From: an uncultured Fenollaria sp.
Lineage (GTDB): Bacteria > Bacillota > Clostridia > Tissierellales > Peptoniphilaceae
Direction of reading: 5' to 3'
NCBI RefSeq assembly: GCF_946221515.1
Contig: NZ_CAMJVK010000020.1
Span: 1-26,672, forward strand
Length of the DNA stretch: 26,672 bases
The translations under genes were made by a program, and so were the position numbers. The notes below the pieces were generated by a model that had not been told where the DNA came from, made no database searches, and saw nothing but the letters and a program-made list of their open reading frames with translations. This document shows, one piece after another, positions 6,777-14,674 of the stretch (its first letter is position 1; each line of letters begins with the position of its first letter).

Positions 6777-8306
6777 ATGGACAAGATCGTTATCAATGGA
6801 AATGACCTTACTATCGAAGATGTTGTAAAGGTAGCAAGATGTCACGCAGAGGTTGAAATCTCTAAGGATGCAAAGGACAGAATCATTGCATCAAGAAAAC
6901 TAGTTGACAAGTTTGTTGAAGAAGAAAGGGTTATCTACGGAATCACAACTGGTTTCGGTAAATTCTCTGAAGTACATATCTCTAAGGATATGACTAAGAA
7001 TTTACAAAAGAATTTAATTATGTCTCACTCATGTGGTGTTGGCGAATTATTTGACGAAGACATCGTTAGAGCCATCATCTTATTAAGAGCTAACTCTTTA
7101 TCAAAGGGTTATTCTGGTGCAAGACTTGAAACTATTGAAACACTAGTTGCTATGCTAAACAAGGGTGTTACACCATGTATACCTGAAAAGGGTTCACTAG
7201 GTGCATCTGGAGACTTAGCTCCACTTGCTCACATGGTTTTACCTATGCTTGGTCTAGGCGAAGCTTTCTATGAAGGCAAGAAGATGACTGGTAAGGAAGC
7301 TATGGACAAGGCTGGCATTCAAACTATTGAATTAACTAGCAAGGAAGGCCTAGCACTTATCAATGGTACTCAAGTATTAACTGCTGTTGGCACATTAACA
7401 TTATATGATGCTATGAAGCTTGCAAAATTAGCTGACGTTGCTACATCTCTTACAATGGAAGCTATGGGCGGCATCATTGATGCATTTGATGAAAGGATCG
7501 CTGACGTAAGAAAGCATCAAGGCATGTATGACACTTCATACAATGTAAGAGCTATCCTTGAAGGATCAAAGAACATCACTCGCCAAGGCGACTTAAGAGT
7601 ACAAGACGCTTACTCACTAAGATGTGTTCCACAAATTCACTGTGCATCAAAGGATACATTTAATTTTGTAAAGAATAAAGTTGATATCGAAATCAACTCT
7701 GTTACTGACAACCCAATCATCTTCCCTGATGATGAAGCAGTTATCAGTGCTGGTAACTTCCACGGTGAACCAATGGCTCTACCATTTGACTTTTTAGGCA
7801 TTGGTATTAGCGAAATAGCTAACGTGTCTGAAAGAAGACTAGAAAGACTAGTAAACCCAGCATTATCAGAAGGTCTACCAGCTTTCTTAGTTAAGGAAGG
7901 CGGAGTAAACTCTGGCTACATGATAGTTCAATACGCTGCTGCAGCTCTTGTTAGTGAAAATAAGGTTTTAGCTCACCCAGCAAGTGTTGACTCTATCCCA
8001 AGTTCAGCTAACCAAGAAGACTTAGTATCTATGGGTACTATAGCTGCTAGAAAGGCTAGAGAAATCTATCTAAACGCAAGAAAAGTTGTAGCTATGGAAA
8101 TGTTTGCTGCATGCCAAGCTATTGACATAAGAGGAGACAAGGGTCTTGGTAAGGGTACTAAGGCTGCTTACGACGAAGTAAGAAAAGTTATAGACTACAT
8201 TGACAAAGACAAGGTTATGTACTTTGAAATCAACAAGGCTGAAGAATTATTAGCTGATGACAAGGTTCTTAACGCTGTTGAAGAAACTGTAGGAGCACTT
8301 AAATAG
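6777..8306 (+). CDS. hutH: Histidine ammonia-lyase
   Basis: 509 aa, the usual length. It converts L-histidine to trans-urocanate and ammonia, the first step of histidine degradation. The Ala143-Ser144-Gly145 triad in GASGDLAPLAHM forms the self-made MIO electrophilic cofactor. The catalytic-loop motif YGITTGFG (Tyr54) and the C-terminal motif SANQEDLVSMG are present. The enzyme is a cytoplasmic homotetramer in known cases. ATG at 6777 has AAAGGAGGA six bases upstream. It is the first structural gene after the leader terminator and lies 22 bases before hutU. Confidence 0.98.
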   Translation: MDKIVINGNDLTIEDVVKVARCHAEVEISKDAKDRIIASRKLVDKFVEEERVIYGITTGFGKFSEVHISKDMTKNLQKNLIMSHSCGVGELFDEDIVRAIILLRANSLSKGYSGARLETIETLVAMLNKGVTPCIPEKGSLGASGDLAPLAHMVLPMLGLGEAFYEGKKMTGKEAMDKAGIQTIELTSKEGLALINGTQVLTAVGTLTLYDAMKLAKLADVATSLTMEAMGGIIDAFDERIADVRKHQGMYDTSYNVRAILEGSKNITRQGDLRVQDAYSLRCVPQIHCASKDTFNFVKNKVDIEINSVTDNPIIFPDDEAVISAGNFHGEPMALPFDFLGIGISEIANVSERRLERLVNPALSEGLPAFLVKEGGVNSGYMIVQYAAAALVSENKVLAHPASVDSIPSSANQEDLVSMGTIAARKAREIYLNARKVVAMEMFAACQAIDIRGDKGLGKGTKAAYDEVRKVIDYIDKDKVMYFEINKAEELLADDKVLNAVEETVGALK

Positions 8307-8328
8307 ATATTAAGTAAGGAGGTTACTT

Positions 8329-10368
8329 ATGAAATTTGATGTTAAAGATGCTATGACAATCAAGCTTGATCCAGTTTTACCTGAAATGCATAAGATTGAT
8401 CCAAAGGTTAGAAGAGCACCTGTAAGGGACTTAACTCTATCAAAGCATGAGATCGAGCTAGCTTTAAGGAATGCACTTAGATACATTCCAGAAGAATTAC
8501 ACGAAGAATTAGCTCCAGAATTTATGGAAGAGCTAATGACTAGAGGAAGAATTTATGGATATAGATTTAGACCAGAAGGTAATATCAAGGCTAAATCCAT
8601 TGACGAATACAAGGGTAAATGCATCGAAGGTAAGGCAATACAACTAATGATTGACAACAACCTTGACTTTGACGTAGCTCTATACCCTTATGAACTTGTT
8701 ACTTATGGTGAAACAGGACAAGTTATGCAAAACTGGATGCAATACAGACTAGTTATGAAGTACCTAGAAAATCTAACTGATGAACAAACATTAGTTATGG
8801 AATCAGGTCACCCACTAGGACTATTCAGAAGCCACAAGACTTCACCAAGAGTTATAATCACAAACTCATTAATGATAGGTGAGTTCGACGATCAAAAACA
8901 TTGGCATAAAGCAGTTGCTATGGGCGTTGCAAACTACGGACAAATGACTGCTGGCGGCTGGATGTACATTGGACCACAAGGTATAGTTCACGGCACATAC
9001 AATACAGTTCTTAACGCTGCTCGTCTAAAATTAGGCGTTCCACACGATGGTGACTTAAGAGGCCACATCTTCATTTCATCAGGTTTAGGCGGAATGAGTG
9101 GTGCTCAAGGTAAGGCTGCTAAAATTGCTAATGGCGTTGGCGTTATCGCCGAAGTTGATATCTCAAGAATCAACACAAGACTTGAACAAGGCTGGATAGA
9201 TGAATGTTCAGACGACCTTGACCAAGTATTCAAATGGGCTAACGAAGCAAAAGAAAGCAAAACTCCTAGAGCAATCGCTTACCATGGCAATATCGTAGAC
9301 CTACTAGAATACTGCGTTAAAAACAACGTTCACGTAGAACTACTTTCTGACCAAACATCATGCCACGCTCAATACGACGGCGGCTATTGCCCACAAGGCT
9401 TAACATTTGAAGAAAGAACAAAGATGCTTGCTGAAGATAAAGAAGGCTTCTGCAAATTAGTTGACAAGACATTAAAGCATCACTTTGAATTAATTAAAAC
9501 ACTTGTAGATAGAGGAACATATTTCTTTGACTATGGTAACTCCTTCATGAAATCAGTTTTCGATGCAGGCGTTAAGGAAATAGCAAAGAACGGCGTTGAC
9601 GAATCAGAAGGATTCATCTTCCCAAGCTATGTTGAAGATATCATGGGACCAATGCTATTTGACTATGGTTACGGACCTTTCAGATGGGTTTGCTTATCAA
9701 ATAAGGAAGAAGACCTAATCAAGACTGACCACGCAGCTATGGAATGCATCGACAAGGACAGAAGAGGCCAAGACCTTGATAACTACATCTGGATCAGAGA
9801 TGCTGAAAAGAACCAATTAGTAGTTGGCTCACAAGCAAGAATTTTATACCAAGACGAAATCGGTAGATTAAAGATTGCTCTTAAGTTCAACGACATGGTA
9901 AGAAAGGGTGAAGTAGGTCCAATCATGCTAGGCCGTGACCACCACGACGTATCAGGAACTGACTCACCATTTAGAGAAACATCAAACATCAAAGACGGAT
10001 CAAACATCATGGCAGACATGGCTACACAATGCTTTGCAGGTAACTGCGCAAGAGGCATGTCCATGGTAGCTCTACACAACGGCGGCGGCGTTGGTATAGG
10101 TAAATCAATCAACGGCGGCTTCGGTATGGTTCTAGACGGATCAGACAGAGTAGATACTATCTTAAAGGCATCAATGCCTTGGGACGTTATGAGCGGTGTA
10201 GCAAGAAGAAGCTGGGCTAGAAACGACCACTCAATCGAAACAGCAATTCAATATAACAAGGATCACAAAGACACTGACCACATTACTATTCCTTATCTAG
10301 TAGACGACAAGATTATAGAAAAAGAAATGGCAAAGGTGGATGAATATGAAGCAAAGCGTCATAATTAA
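8329..10368 (+). CDS. hutU: Urocanate hydratase, long form
   Basis: 679 aa, against about 555 for the Pseudomonas/Bacillus enzyme; the extra length is mainly an N-terminal extension (about residues 1-100), as in other fermentative anaerobes. It adds water to urocanate to give 4-imidazolone-5-propionate, using tightly bound NAD+. Family motifs visible: YGQMTAGGWMYIGPQGIVHG, GLGGMSGAQGKAA, SDQTSCHAQYDGGY, YGPFRW, GRDHHDVSGTDSPFRET and LHNGGGVGIGKS. At the place of the classical FQGLPARIC signature this protein reads GSQARIL (residues 500-506), so the conserved Cys is Leu506. GGAGG lies seven bases before the ATG. It overlaps hutI by 23 bases. Confidence 0.97.
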   Translation: MKFDVKDAMTIKLDPVLPEMHKIDPKVRRAPVRDLTLSKHEIELALRNALRYIPEELHEELAPEFMEELMTRGRIYGYRFRPEGNIKAKSIDEYKGKCIEGKAIQLMIDNNLDFDVALYPYELVTYGETGQVMQNWMQYRLVMKYLENLTDEQTLVMESGHPLGLFRSHKTSPRVIITNSLMIGEFDDQKHWHKAVAMGVANYGQMTAGGWMYIGPQGIVHGTYNTVLNAARLKLGVPHDGDLRGHIFISSGLGGMSGAQGKAAKIANGVGVIAEVDISRINTRLEQGWIDECSDDLDQVFKWANEAKESKTPRAIAYHGNIVDLLEYCVKNNVHVELLSDQTSCHAQYDGGYCPQGLTFEERTKMLAEDKEGFCKLVDKTLKHHFELIKTLVDRGTYFFDYGNSFMKSVFDAGVKEIAKNGVDESEGFIFPSYVEDIMGPMLFDYGYGPFRWVCLSNKEEDLIKTDHAAMECIDKDRRGQDLDNYIWIRDAEKNQLVVGSQARILYQDEIGRLKIALKFNDMVRKGEVGPIMLGRDHHDVSGTDSPFRETSNIKDGSNIMADMATQCFAGNCARGMSMVALHNGGGVGIGKSINGGFGMVLDGSDRVDTILKASMPWDVMSGVARRSWARNDHSIETAIQYNKDHKDTDHITIPYLVDDKIIEKEMAKVDEYEAKRHN

Positions 10369-11608
10369 AAATATAGCTTCGCTACTTGCAACAAAGGCTA
10401 ATGGCACAGTTAGAGCCGGTAAAGCACAAGGCGAAGTAGAAATAATCAAAAACGCATATATAATAACAGAAGACGATAAGATAAAAGACTTGGGTACTAT
10501 GGATGAGTATAAGGCTATGAACGTAGATGAGAGCAAGAGTACAGTAATCGACGCGACAGGCAAATTAGTTACACCAGGCCTTGTAGACTCACATACACAC
10601 CTTGTTCATGGGGGCTCGAGAGAAAATGAGCTCTCCATGAAACTTCATGGCAAGACATACATGGACATAATGAACGCGGGTGGCGGTATACACGCTACAC
10701 AAAGACATACTAAGGAAGCGAGCTTCGAAGAGCTTTATGAAAAGGCGAAAAAATCACTAAACATCATGCTAAGCTATGGCGTTACAACAGTTGAAGCAAA
10801 ATCAGGCTACGGCATAGAAGACTTCGATACAGAGCTAAAGCAATTAGAAGTAGTGAAAAAATTAAACGAAGAGCATCCAATTGACCTAGTATCAACATTC
10901 ATGCCATGTCACGCAATGCCAGATGAGTACAAAAATGACAGAGAAGCCTTTATTAATAAGGTTATAGGTGAATACAATCCAAAAGTTATGGAGAAGGGTC
11001 TTGCAGAATTTGCTGACATCTTCTGTGAAGACGGTGTTTATACTATAGACGAGTCAAGAATAGTACTTCAGGCATCAAGAGATGCTGGCTTTAAGCTTAA
11101 GATACACGCAGACGAGCTAATTAGCTTCGGTGGAGCAGAACTAAGCGCCGAACTAAAATGCGTTTCAGCAGACCACTTGATAGGCGCATCAGATGAAGGC
11201 ATCAAGGCCATGGCAGCTAATGGAGTCGTAGCAAACGTACTTCCATCAACAGCATTTAACCTAAACACAGGCAAATACGCAAGAGCTAGAAAGATGATAG
11301 AAGAAGGCTGCCCAGTAAGTATCTCAACAGACTACAATCCTGGCTCATGCCCATCTGAAAACATTCAACTAGCTATGCAAATAGCCTCAATCAAAATGAG
11401 AATGACAGCAGAAGAAGTATTCAACGCAGCAACTATAAACGCTGCAGCAAGCGTACTTAGAACGGAATCCATAGGTTCGCTTGAAGTAGGTAAGAAGGCC
11501 GACATTGCCATCTTTAACTGTGAAAATATTGATTACTTCGTATATCACTTCGGTATAAACCATACTTATAAAGTGATTAAGAGCGGAAAAATAGTTTATG
11601 GCGCTTAA
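10346..11608 (+). CDS. hutI: Imidazolonepropionase
   Basis: 420 aa, the usual length. This amidohydrolase-superfamily metalloenzyme opens the ring of 4-imidazolone-5-propionate to give N-formimino-L-glutamate. The metal-binding pair His83 and His85 lies in DSHTHLVHGGSREN; HADELISFGGAELSAE, SADHLIGAS and STDYNPGSCPSE supply the other conserved metal and substrate residues. ATG at 10346 is chosen because AGGTGG (10334-10339) is six bases upstream; the ATG at 10340 abuts that site. The start lies inside the 3' end of hutU and the stop lies inside the start of the regulator gene, so translation is coupled along the operon. Confidence 0.97.
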   Translation: MKQSVIIKNIASLLATKANGTVRAGKAQGEVEIIKNAYIITEDDKIKDLGTMDEYKAMNVDESKSTVIDATGKLVTPGLVDSHTHLVHGGSRENELSMKLHGKTYMDIMNAGGGIHATQRHTKEASFEELYEKAKKSLNIMLSYGVTTVEAKSGYGIEDFDTELKQLEVVKKLNEEHPIDLVSTFMPCHAMPDEYKNDREAFINKVIGEYNPKVMEKGLAEFADIFCEDGVYTIDESRIVLQASRDAGFKLKIHADELISFGGAELSAELKCVSADHLIGASDEGIKAMAANGVVANVLPSTAFNLNTGKYARARKMIEEGCPVSISTDYNPGSCPSENIQLAMQIASIKMRMTAEEVFNAATINAAASVLRTESIGSLEVGKKADIAIFNCENIDYFVYHFGINHTYKVIKSGKIVYGA

Positions 11609-12236
11609 ATCATTTAGAGTATTAATAGTTGGCGGTTCAGATATATACGCCCTAGGCGTAGATGCCTCTCTATCAGCTTTTAACGATATGCATGTCGTTG
11701 AGAGCTTTAGAGATGCATCTGATGCTCAAGACTACTTAACAAGGAAGAGCGTAGACTTTGTTATATACGTCGATGATGAGCTGGATGAAAGTAAAAGGAT
11801 AGTCGATCTACAAAGGCTAGCCTTTAAGGACAGGCGCTACAGAATACTCTTTATGACAAACAGACCAAGCCTCGAGATGATTATCTCACCAAAAGACTTT
11901 CACCTAGACGGCATCATGGACAAAGAGCTTAAAAGAGATGAACTTAGAAAGGCACTTCTTGACATGAGAAAAGGGGTAGTAGTCGTGTCGAAGAAAAAGA
12001 ACTTCAGCGTTAAGACGGAACAAAAATTGGGGGATTTTTTGGACCGCAAGGAGCTCTACGACACACTAAGCTCACGAGAGAAGCAAATCCTACTAAGCAT
12101 CAAAGAGGGCTTAAGCAACCAAGAGATAGCCGACAGGTTTTACATCACTTTATCGACTACCAAAACGCATACGAGAAATTTGTATAAAAAGTTGGGGGTT
12201 AAGTCACGCTCCCAAGCAATAAAATTCTTAAATTAG
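11598..12236 (+). CDS. LuxR/NarL-type regulator with a degenerate receiver domain
   Basis: 212 aa. Residues about 150-212 form a LuxR-type helix-turn-helix: LSSREKQILLSIKEGLSNQEIA then STTKTHTRNLYKKLGVKSRSQA. Residues 1-120 align with a response-regulator receiver (FRVLIVGGSD...), but the usual acidic pair after the first strand is Gly-Gly, and the third-strand position where phospho-Asp is expected reads DFVIYVDDE, with Val in the aligned place. Phosphorylation is therefore doubtful; it may sense a ligand or act constitutively. It overlaps hutI by 11 bases and is the last gene of the hut operon, so it probably regulates hut or the neighbouring peptide importer (inference). No histidine kinase is adjacent. 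The upstream ribosome site (GAGCGGA) is weak, as expected for a coupled gene. Confidence 0.85.
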   Translation: MALKSFRVLIVGGSDIYALGVDASLSAFNDMHVVESFRDASDAQDYLTRKSVDFVIYVDDELDESKRIVDLQRLAFKDRRYRILFMTNRPSLEMIISPKDFHLDGIMDKELKRDELRKALLDMRKGVVVVSKKKNFSVKTEQKLGDFLDRKELYDTLSSREKQILLSIKEGLSNQEIADRFYITLSTTKTHTRNLYKKLGVKSRSQAIKFLN

Positions 12237-12284
12237 TTTCGCATTCAAGCGAGCCCTTGAGCTCGTTCCTTCCTCAGCAATGCT

Positions 12285-12555
12285 CACGTACGCTTAGTAC
12301 GTTCCGCTTGCTTCGTCGGTCCACGTCGCCCAATCATCTCGCTTGCTCTGCAAAACTTGTGAATAAAGATAATTTTATCTAATAAATTAGTGAATAAAGA
12401 TAATTTTATTTCATACAATTTTTAAACTTGCAAAAAAATACAAATAAACAATAAATTTAATTAATTTACGTGAAGCATAAATGAGCGGAAAGAGCTTTGC
12501 GTAAAGTCATTTTAAACTTCTTTTTTTAGGATGCACCTATGTATATGGGTGCATC
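12285..12555 (+). repeat. Dispersed intergenic element, copy A
   Basis: A non-coding stretch after the hut operon with four blocks that recur in the same order at 18571-18850: CACGTACGCTTAGTACG (12285-12301, containing ACGTAC/GTACGT as an inverted repeat), AATTTTATCTAATAAATT (12371-12388, identical in both copies), AGCATAAATGAGCG (12474-12487) and a GATGCACC/GGTGCATC hairpin (12530-12555). The copies are similar in length (271 and 280 bp) but the DNA between blocks differs. No ORF or transposase is seen. Both copies sit between an operon's last stop codon and its terminator. Confidence 0.65.
12360..12409 (+). repeat. Pair of 19-bp direct repeats
   Basis: TGAATAAAGATAATTTTAT occurs at 12360-12378 and again at 12391-12409, exactly, with 12 bases between. 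The pair overlaps the second conserved block of intergenic element copy A. Confidence 0.9.
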
Positions 12556-12561
12556 TTTTTT
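12530..12561 (+). terminator. Intrinsic terminator of the hut operon
   Basis: GATGCACC pairs with GGTGCATC across a 10-base loop, followed by six T residues. It lies 293 bases after the last hut-operon stop codon and is the first good terminator there, so the hut transcript probably carries a long 3' untranslated region. Confidence 0.82.
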
Positions 12562-12653
12562 GCGTGTAAAACGATTTTATGTGAATGGATTTGCGTGTAA
12601 AACCATTTTTATGGAAATGGATTTGCGAGCGACACAATTTTTGTGATTATGCA
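12559..12653 (+). repeat. Three imperfect 31-32 bp tandem repeats
   Basis: Units start with TTTGCG at 12559, 12590 and 12622 and are 31, 32 and 32 bp long. Units 1 and 2 share TTTGCGTGTAAAAC and the ending ATGGA. Units 2 and 3 each contain a small hairpin with different bases in the stem (CCAT...ATGG and CACAA...TTGTG). No ORF is evident. Confidence 0.75.
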
Positions 12654-12686
12654 TTTAGCCCATTACTATTAAAATAGTTTAGCTGC

Positions 12687-12758
12687 CGCCCGTCATATGC
12701 CTAACGCCCGACATACGCCTAATGCTCGTCATATGCCTAACGTCCGTTATATGTTATG
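12687..12758 (+). repeat. Four 18-bp tandem repeats
   Basis: Units at 12687, 12705, 12723 and 12741 follow the pattern CGCCCGTCATATGCCTAA; units 1 to 3 differ by one to three bases and unit 4 is more diverged at its 3' end. The array is GC-richer than the surrounding DNA. It lies between the tandem repeats above and the peptide importer promoter. Confidence 0.85.
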
Positions 12759-12847
12759 CTATTGGCATGGCGAGAGCATTTCCATTATCATAAGTATTTC
12801 TGTTTTCGAAAATTTTCATACCAAAGGAGTATTTTTTATCAAAACTC

Positions 12848-12876
12848 TTGTATTATTAAACTACTAGTGGTATAAT
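12848..12876 (+). promoter_or_regulatory. Promoter of the peptide importer operon
   Basis: TTGTAT, 17 bases, then TATAAT, with TG one base before the -10 box (extended -10). Predicted start near 12883, which leaves a leader of about 168 nt before the first gene. Confidence 0.85.
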
Positions 12877-12882
12877 ATATAA

Positions 12883-13050
12883 AAGAGCTTTAATCAGGTA
12901 GAGTATATCGCTGTTAACACGAGCACATAAAGAATTAGTAGACCGATTCTATATTACTAAGTGTACGAAGGTATCATACATACAGGGCTCTTCGACTATA
13001 GCTAGGACTACTTTGGCCCTAAGCACACGCAGAAATGCAAGGAGGTTTTT
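12883..13050 (+). promoter_or_regulatory. Possibly structured 5' leader of the peptide importer operon
   Basis: The predicted RNA starts with AAGAGC (12883-12888), which can pair with GCTCTT (12987-12992) to close a domain that contains the hairpin TTAGTA (12935-12940)/TACTAA (12955-12960). Competing pairings exist: AGGGC (12984-12988) with GCCCT (13016-13020), which shares bases with the first stem, and AGTAGACC (12937-12944) with GGACTACT (13005-13012), which shares bases with the hairpin. There is no T-run, so control, if any, would act on translation or stability. I do not recognise a T-box or a known riboswitch consensus. AAGGAGG precedes the ATG at 13051. Confidence 0.5.
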
Positions 13051-14598
13051 ATGAAGAAGTTTATTTCACTTATCTTGGCACTAGCACTTATTATGACAGT
13101 ACTTACTGGCTGCGCTGGTGGCAACAAATCAACTGGCGAAAAGAAAGGCGACAAGGACACTCTTGTAATCGCTAACGACTCAGATGCTATATCTCTAGAC
13201 CCAATGGGTACTAACGATAATGCATCATCAAAAGTATTAGTTCAAATTTATGAAGGTCTATTCGAACTAAATGATAAGGCTGAAGAAGTTCCTTTACTAG
13301 CTGAAGGCTACGACAAGGTTTCTGATACTGAATACGTTTTCCATTTAAGAAAGGGAGTTAAGTTCCATAACGGAGACGAAATGAAGGCATCAGACGTAGT
13401 ATTCTCATTGAAGCGTGCGTGTGAAGCACCTAACGTTAAGCACTTATTTAACACTATCGATGAAGACTCTATCAAGGCTGATGATGATTACACTGTAAGA
13501 TTCAATCTTAAGTTCCCTTATCCTGGTATCATTGCATCTTTAATGCACCCAGGTGGATCAATCCTTTGCCAAAAAGAAGTTGAAGCAGCTGGAGATAGCT
13601 ACGGTACTTCTACTGATAAAGTTTGTGGTACAGGTCCTTTCAAACTTGATGAATGGTCTAAGGCTAACGCTATCAAATTAAGCAGATTCGAAGATTATTA
13701 CGGAGAAAAAGCTAAGATGGCTAAAGTTGAAATGAAGATTATACCTGAACCAACTAACAGACTTGTTGAACTTCAAACTGGTGGAGCTGACATAATCTAT
13801 GAACTTCAACCACTAGATGTTGAAAAAGTTGAAAAAGATGAAAATCTTGTTATGTTAAAATCAGATGACTATGGTACTACTTATCTAGGATTTAACACTC
13901 AAAAGGCACCTTTTGATAATCCAAAGGTACGTCAAGCTATAGCATACGCTATTGACATAGACGATATCATTCCAAAGGTTTGGCTAGGTCTTGGTAAGAC
14001 AGCTACTAACTCAATGCCACCAACTCTTGTTTACTCAATTGGTGGAGAAACAAAAGCTAAATCAAGAGACATTGAAAAAGCAAAAGCATTACTAGCTGAA
14101 GCTGGTTACCCTAACGGTTTTGATACAACTATATCTACAAACGAAAGAAAACAACGTGTGGATATGGCTACTATAATCAAAGAACAACTTAAAGATGTTG
14201 GTATAAACGTAACTATCAACGTTATGGAATGGTCTGCATTTAACGATGTATTAAAGAACGCTAAACAAGATATGTTCGAAATCGCTTGGATTTCTGATAC
14301 TCCAGACCCAGACGCATTCTTGTTCCCATGCTTCCACTCAAGTGCAAAAGGCGAAGGCGGTAACTACTGCTGGCTAGAAGATCCAGAAATGGATAAGATG
14401 CTTGATGATGCAAGACAAGAACTTGATGAGACAAAGAGAGGCGAAATCTATAGAAAAGCTCAAGAATATATTCTTGACAATCAAATTTGGATTCCTGAAT
14501 ATTGGTCAGAATTAACTGTAGCAACATCTAAGAATGTTGAAGGTTTTGAAATGAACCACTTTGGTTTCTATAAATTAAATAAGGTAAACGTAAAATAG
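13051..14598 (+). CDS. Peptide ABC importer, substrate-binding lipoprotein
   Basis: 515 aa, family SBP_bac_5 (DppA/OppA type). A lipoprotein signal peptide ends in the lipobox LTGC, with Cys21 as the lipidated residue, followed by a Gly/Ser/Lys-rich linker, so the protein is anchored outside the membrane. Family motifs include HLRKGVKFHNGDEMKASDVV (about 97-116), CGTGPFKLDEW and FDNPKVRQAIAYAIDID. It captures extracellular oligopeptides and passes them to the permeases encoded downstream. Nickel or other solutes are alternatives in this family, but the full operon layout favours peptides. AAGGAGG supports the start. It is the first gene of the operon, followed by a strong hairpin before the permease genes. 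Confidence 0.93.
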   Translation: MKKFISLILALALIMTVLTGCAGGNKSTGEKKGDKDTLVIANDSDAISLDPMGTNDNASSKVLVQIYEGLFELNDKAEEVPLLAEGYDKVSDTEYVFHLRKGVKFHNGDEMKASDVVFSLKRACEAPNVKHLFNTIDEDSIKADDDYTVRFNLKFPYPGIIASLMHPGGSILCQKEVEAAGDSYGTSTDKVCGTGPFKLDEWSKANAIKLSRFEDYYGEKAKMAKVEMKIIPEPTNRLVELQTGGADIIYELQPLDVEKVEKDENLVMLKSDDYGTTYLGFNTQKAPFDNPKVRQAIAYAIDIDDIIPKVWLGLGKTATNSMPPTLVYSIGGETKAKSRDIEKAKALLAEAGYPNGFDTTISTNERKQRVDMATIIKEQLKDVGINVTINVMEWSAFNDVLKNAKQDMFEIAWISDTPDPDAFLFPCFHSSAKGEGGNYCWLEDPEMDKMLDDARQELDETKRGEIYRKAQEYILDNQIWIPEYWSELTVATSKNVEGFEMNHFGFYKLNKVNVK

Positions 14599-14619
14599 TT
14601 AAATAATACAAATAAGTGA

Positions 14620-14644
14620 AGGGGGAGGAGGATATCTTCCCCCT
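14620..14644 (+). other. Stable hairpin between binding protein and permease genes
   Basis: A 10-bp stem starting AGGGGGAGGA and closing with a TCTTCCCCCT arm, one G:T pair, five-base loop, no T-run afterwards. Hairpins in this place in importer operons often stabilise the upstream message or cause partial termination, so that more binding protein than permease is made; that role is inferred here. Confidence 0.8.
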
Positions 14645-14674
14645 AACACATAGTTCATTTATATCGGAGGCATT

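Noticed and set aside
12687..12758. CRISPR array
   Set aside because: The 18-bp units are directly adjacent with no spacers, and no cas genes are in the window.
12697..12867. A 56-codon ORF running through the 18-bp tandem repeats in one frame
   Set aside because: It has no ribosome binding site, starts inside a repeat unit and ends only a few bases before the -10 box of the importer promoter. The open frame follows from the 18-bp period being a multiple of three.
12883..13050. T-box leader for the importer operon
   Set aside because: No T-box sequence (TGGNACCGCG type) and no terminator in the leader.
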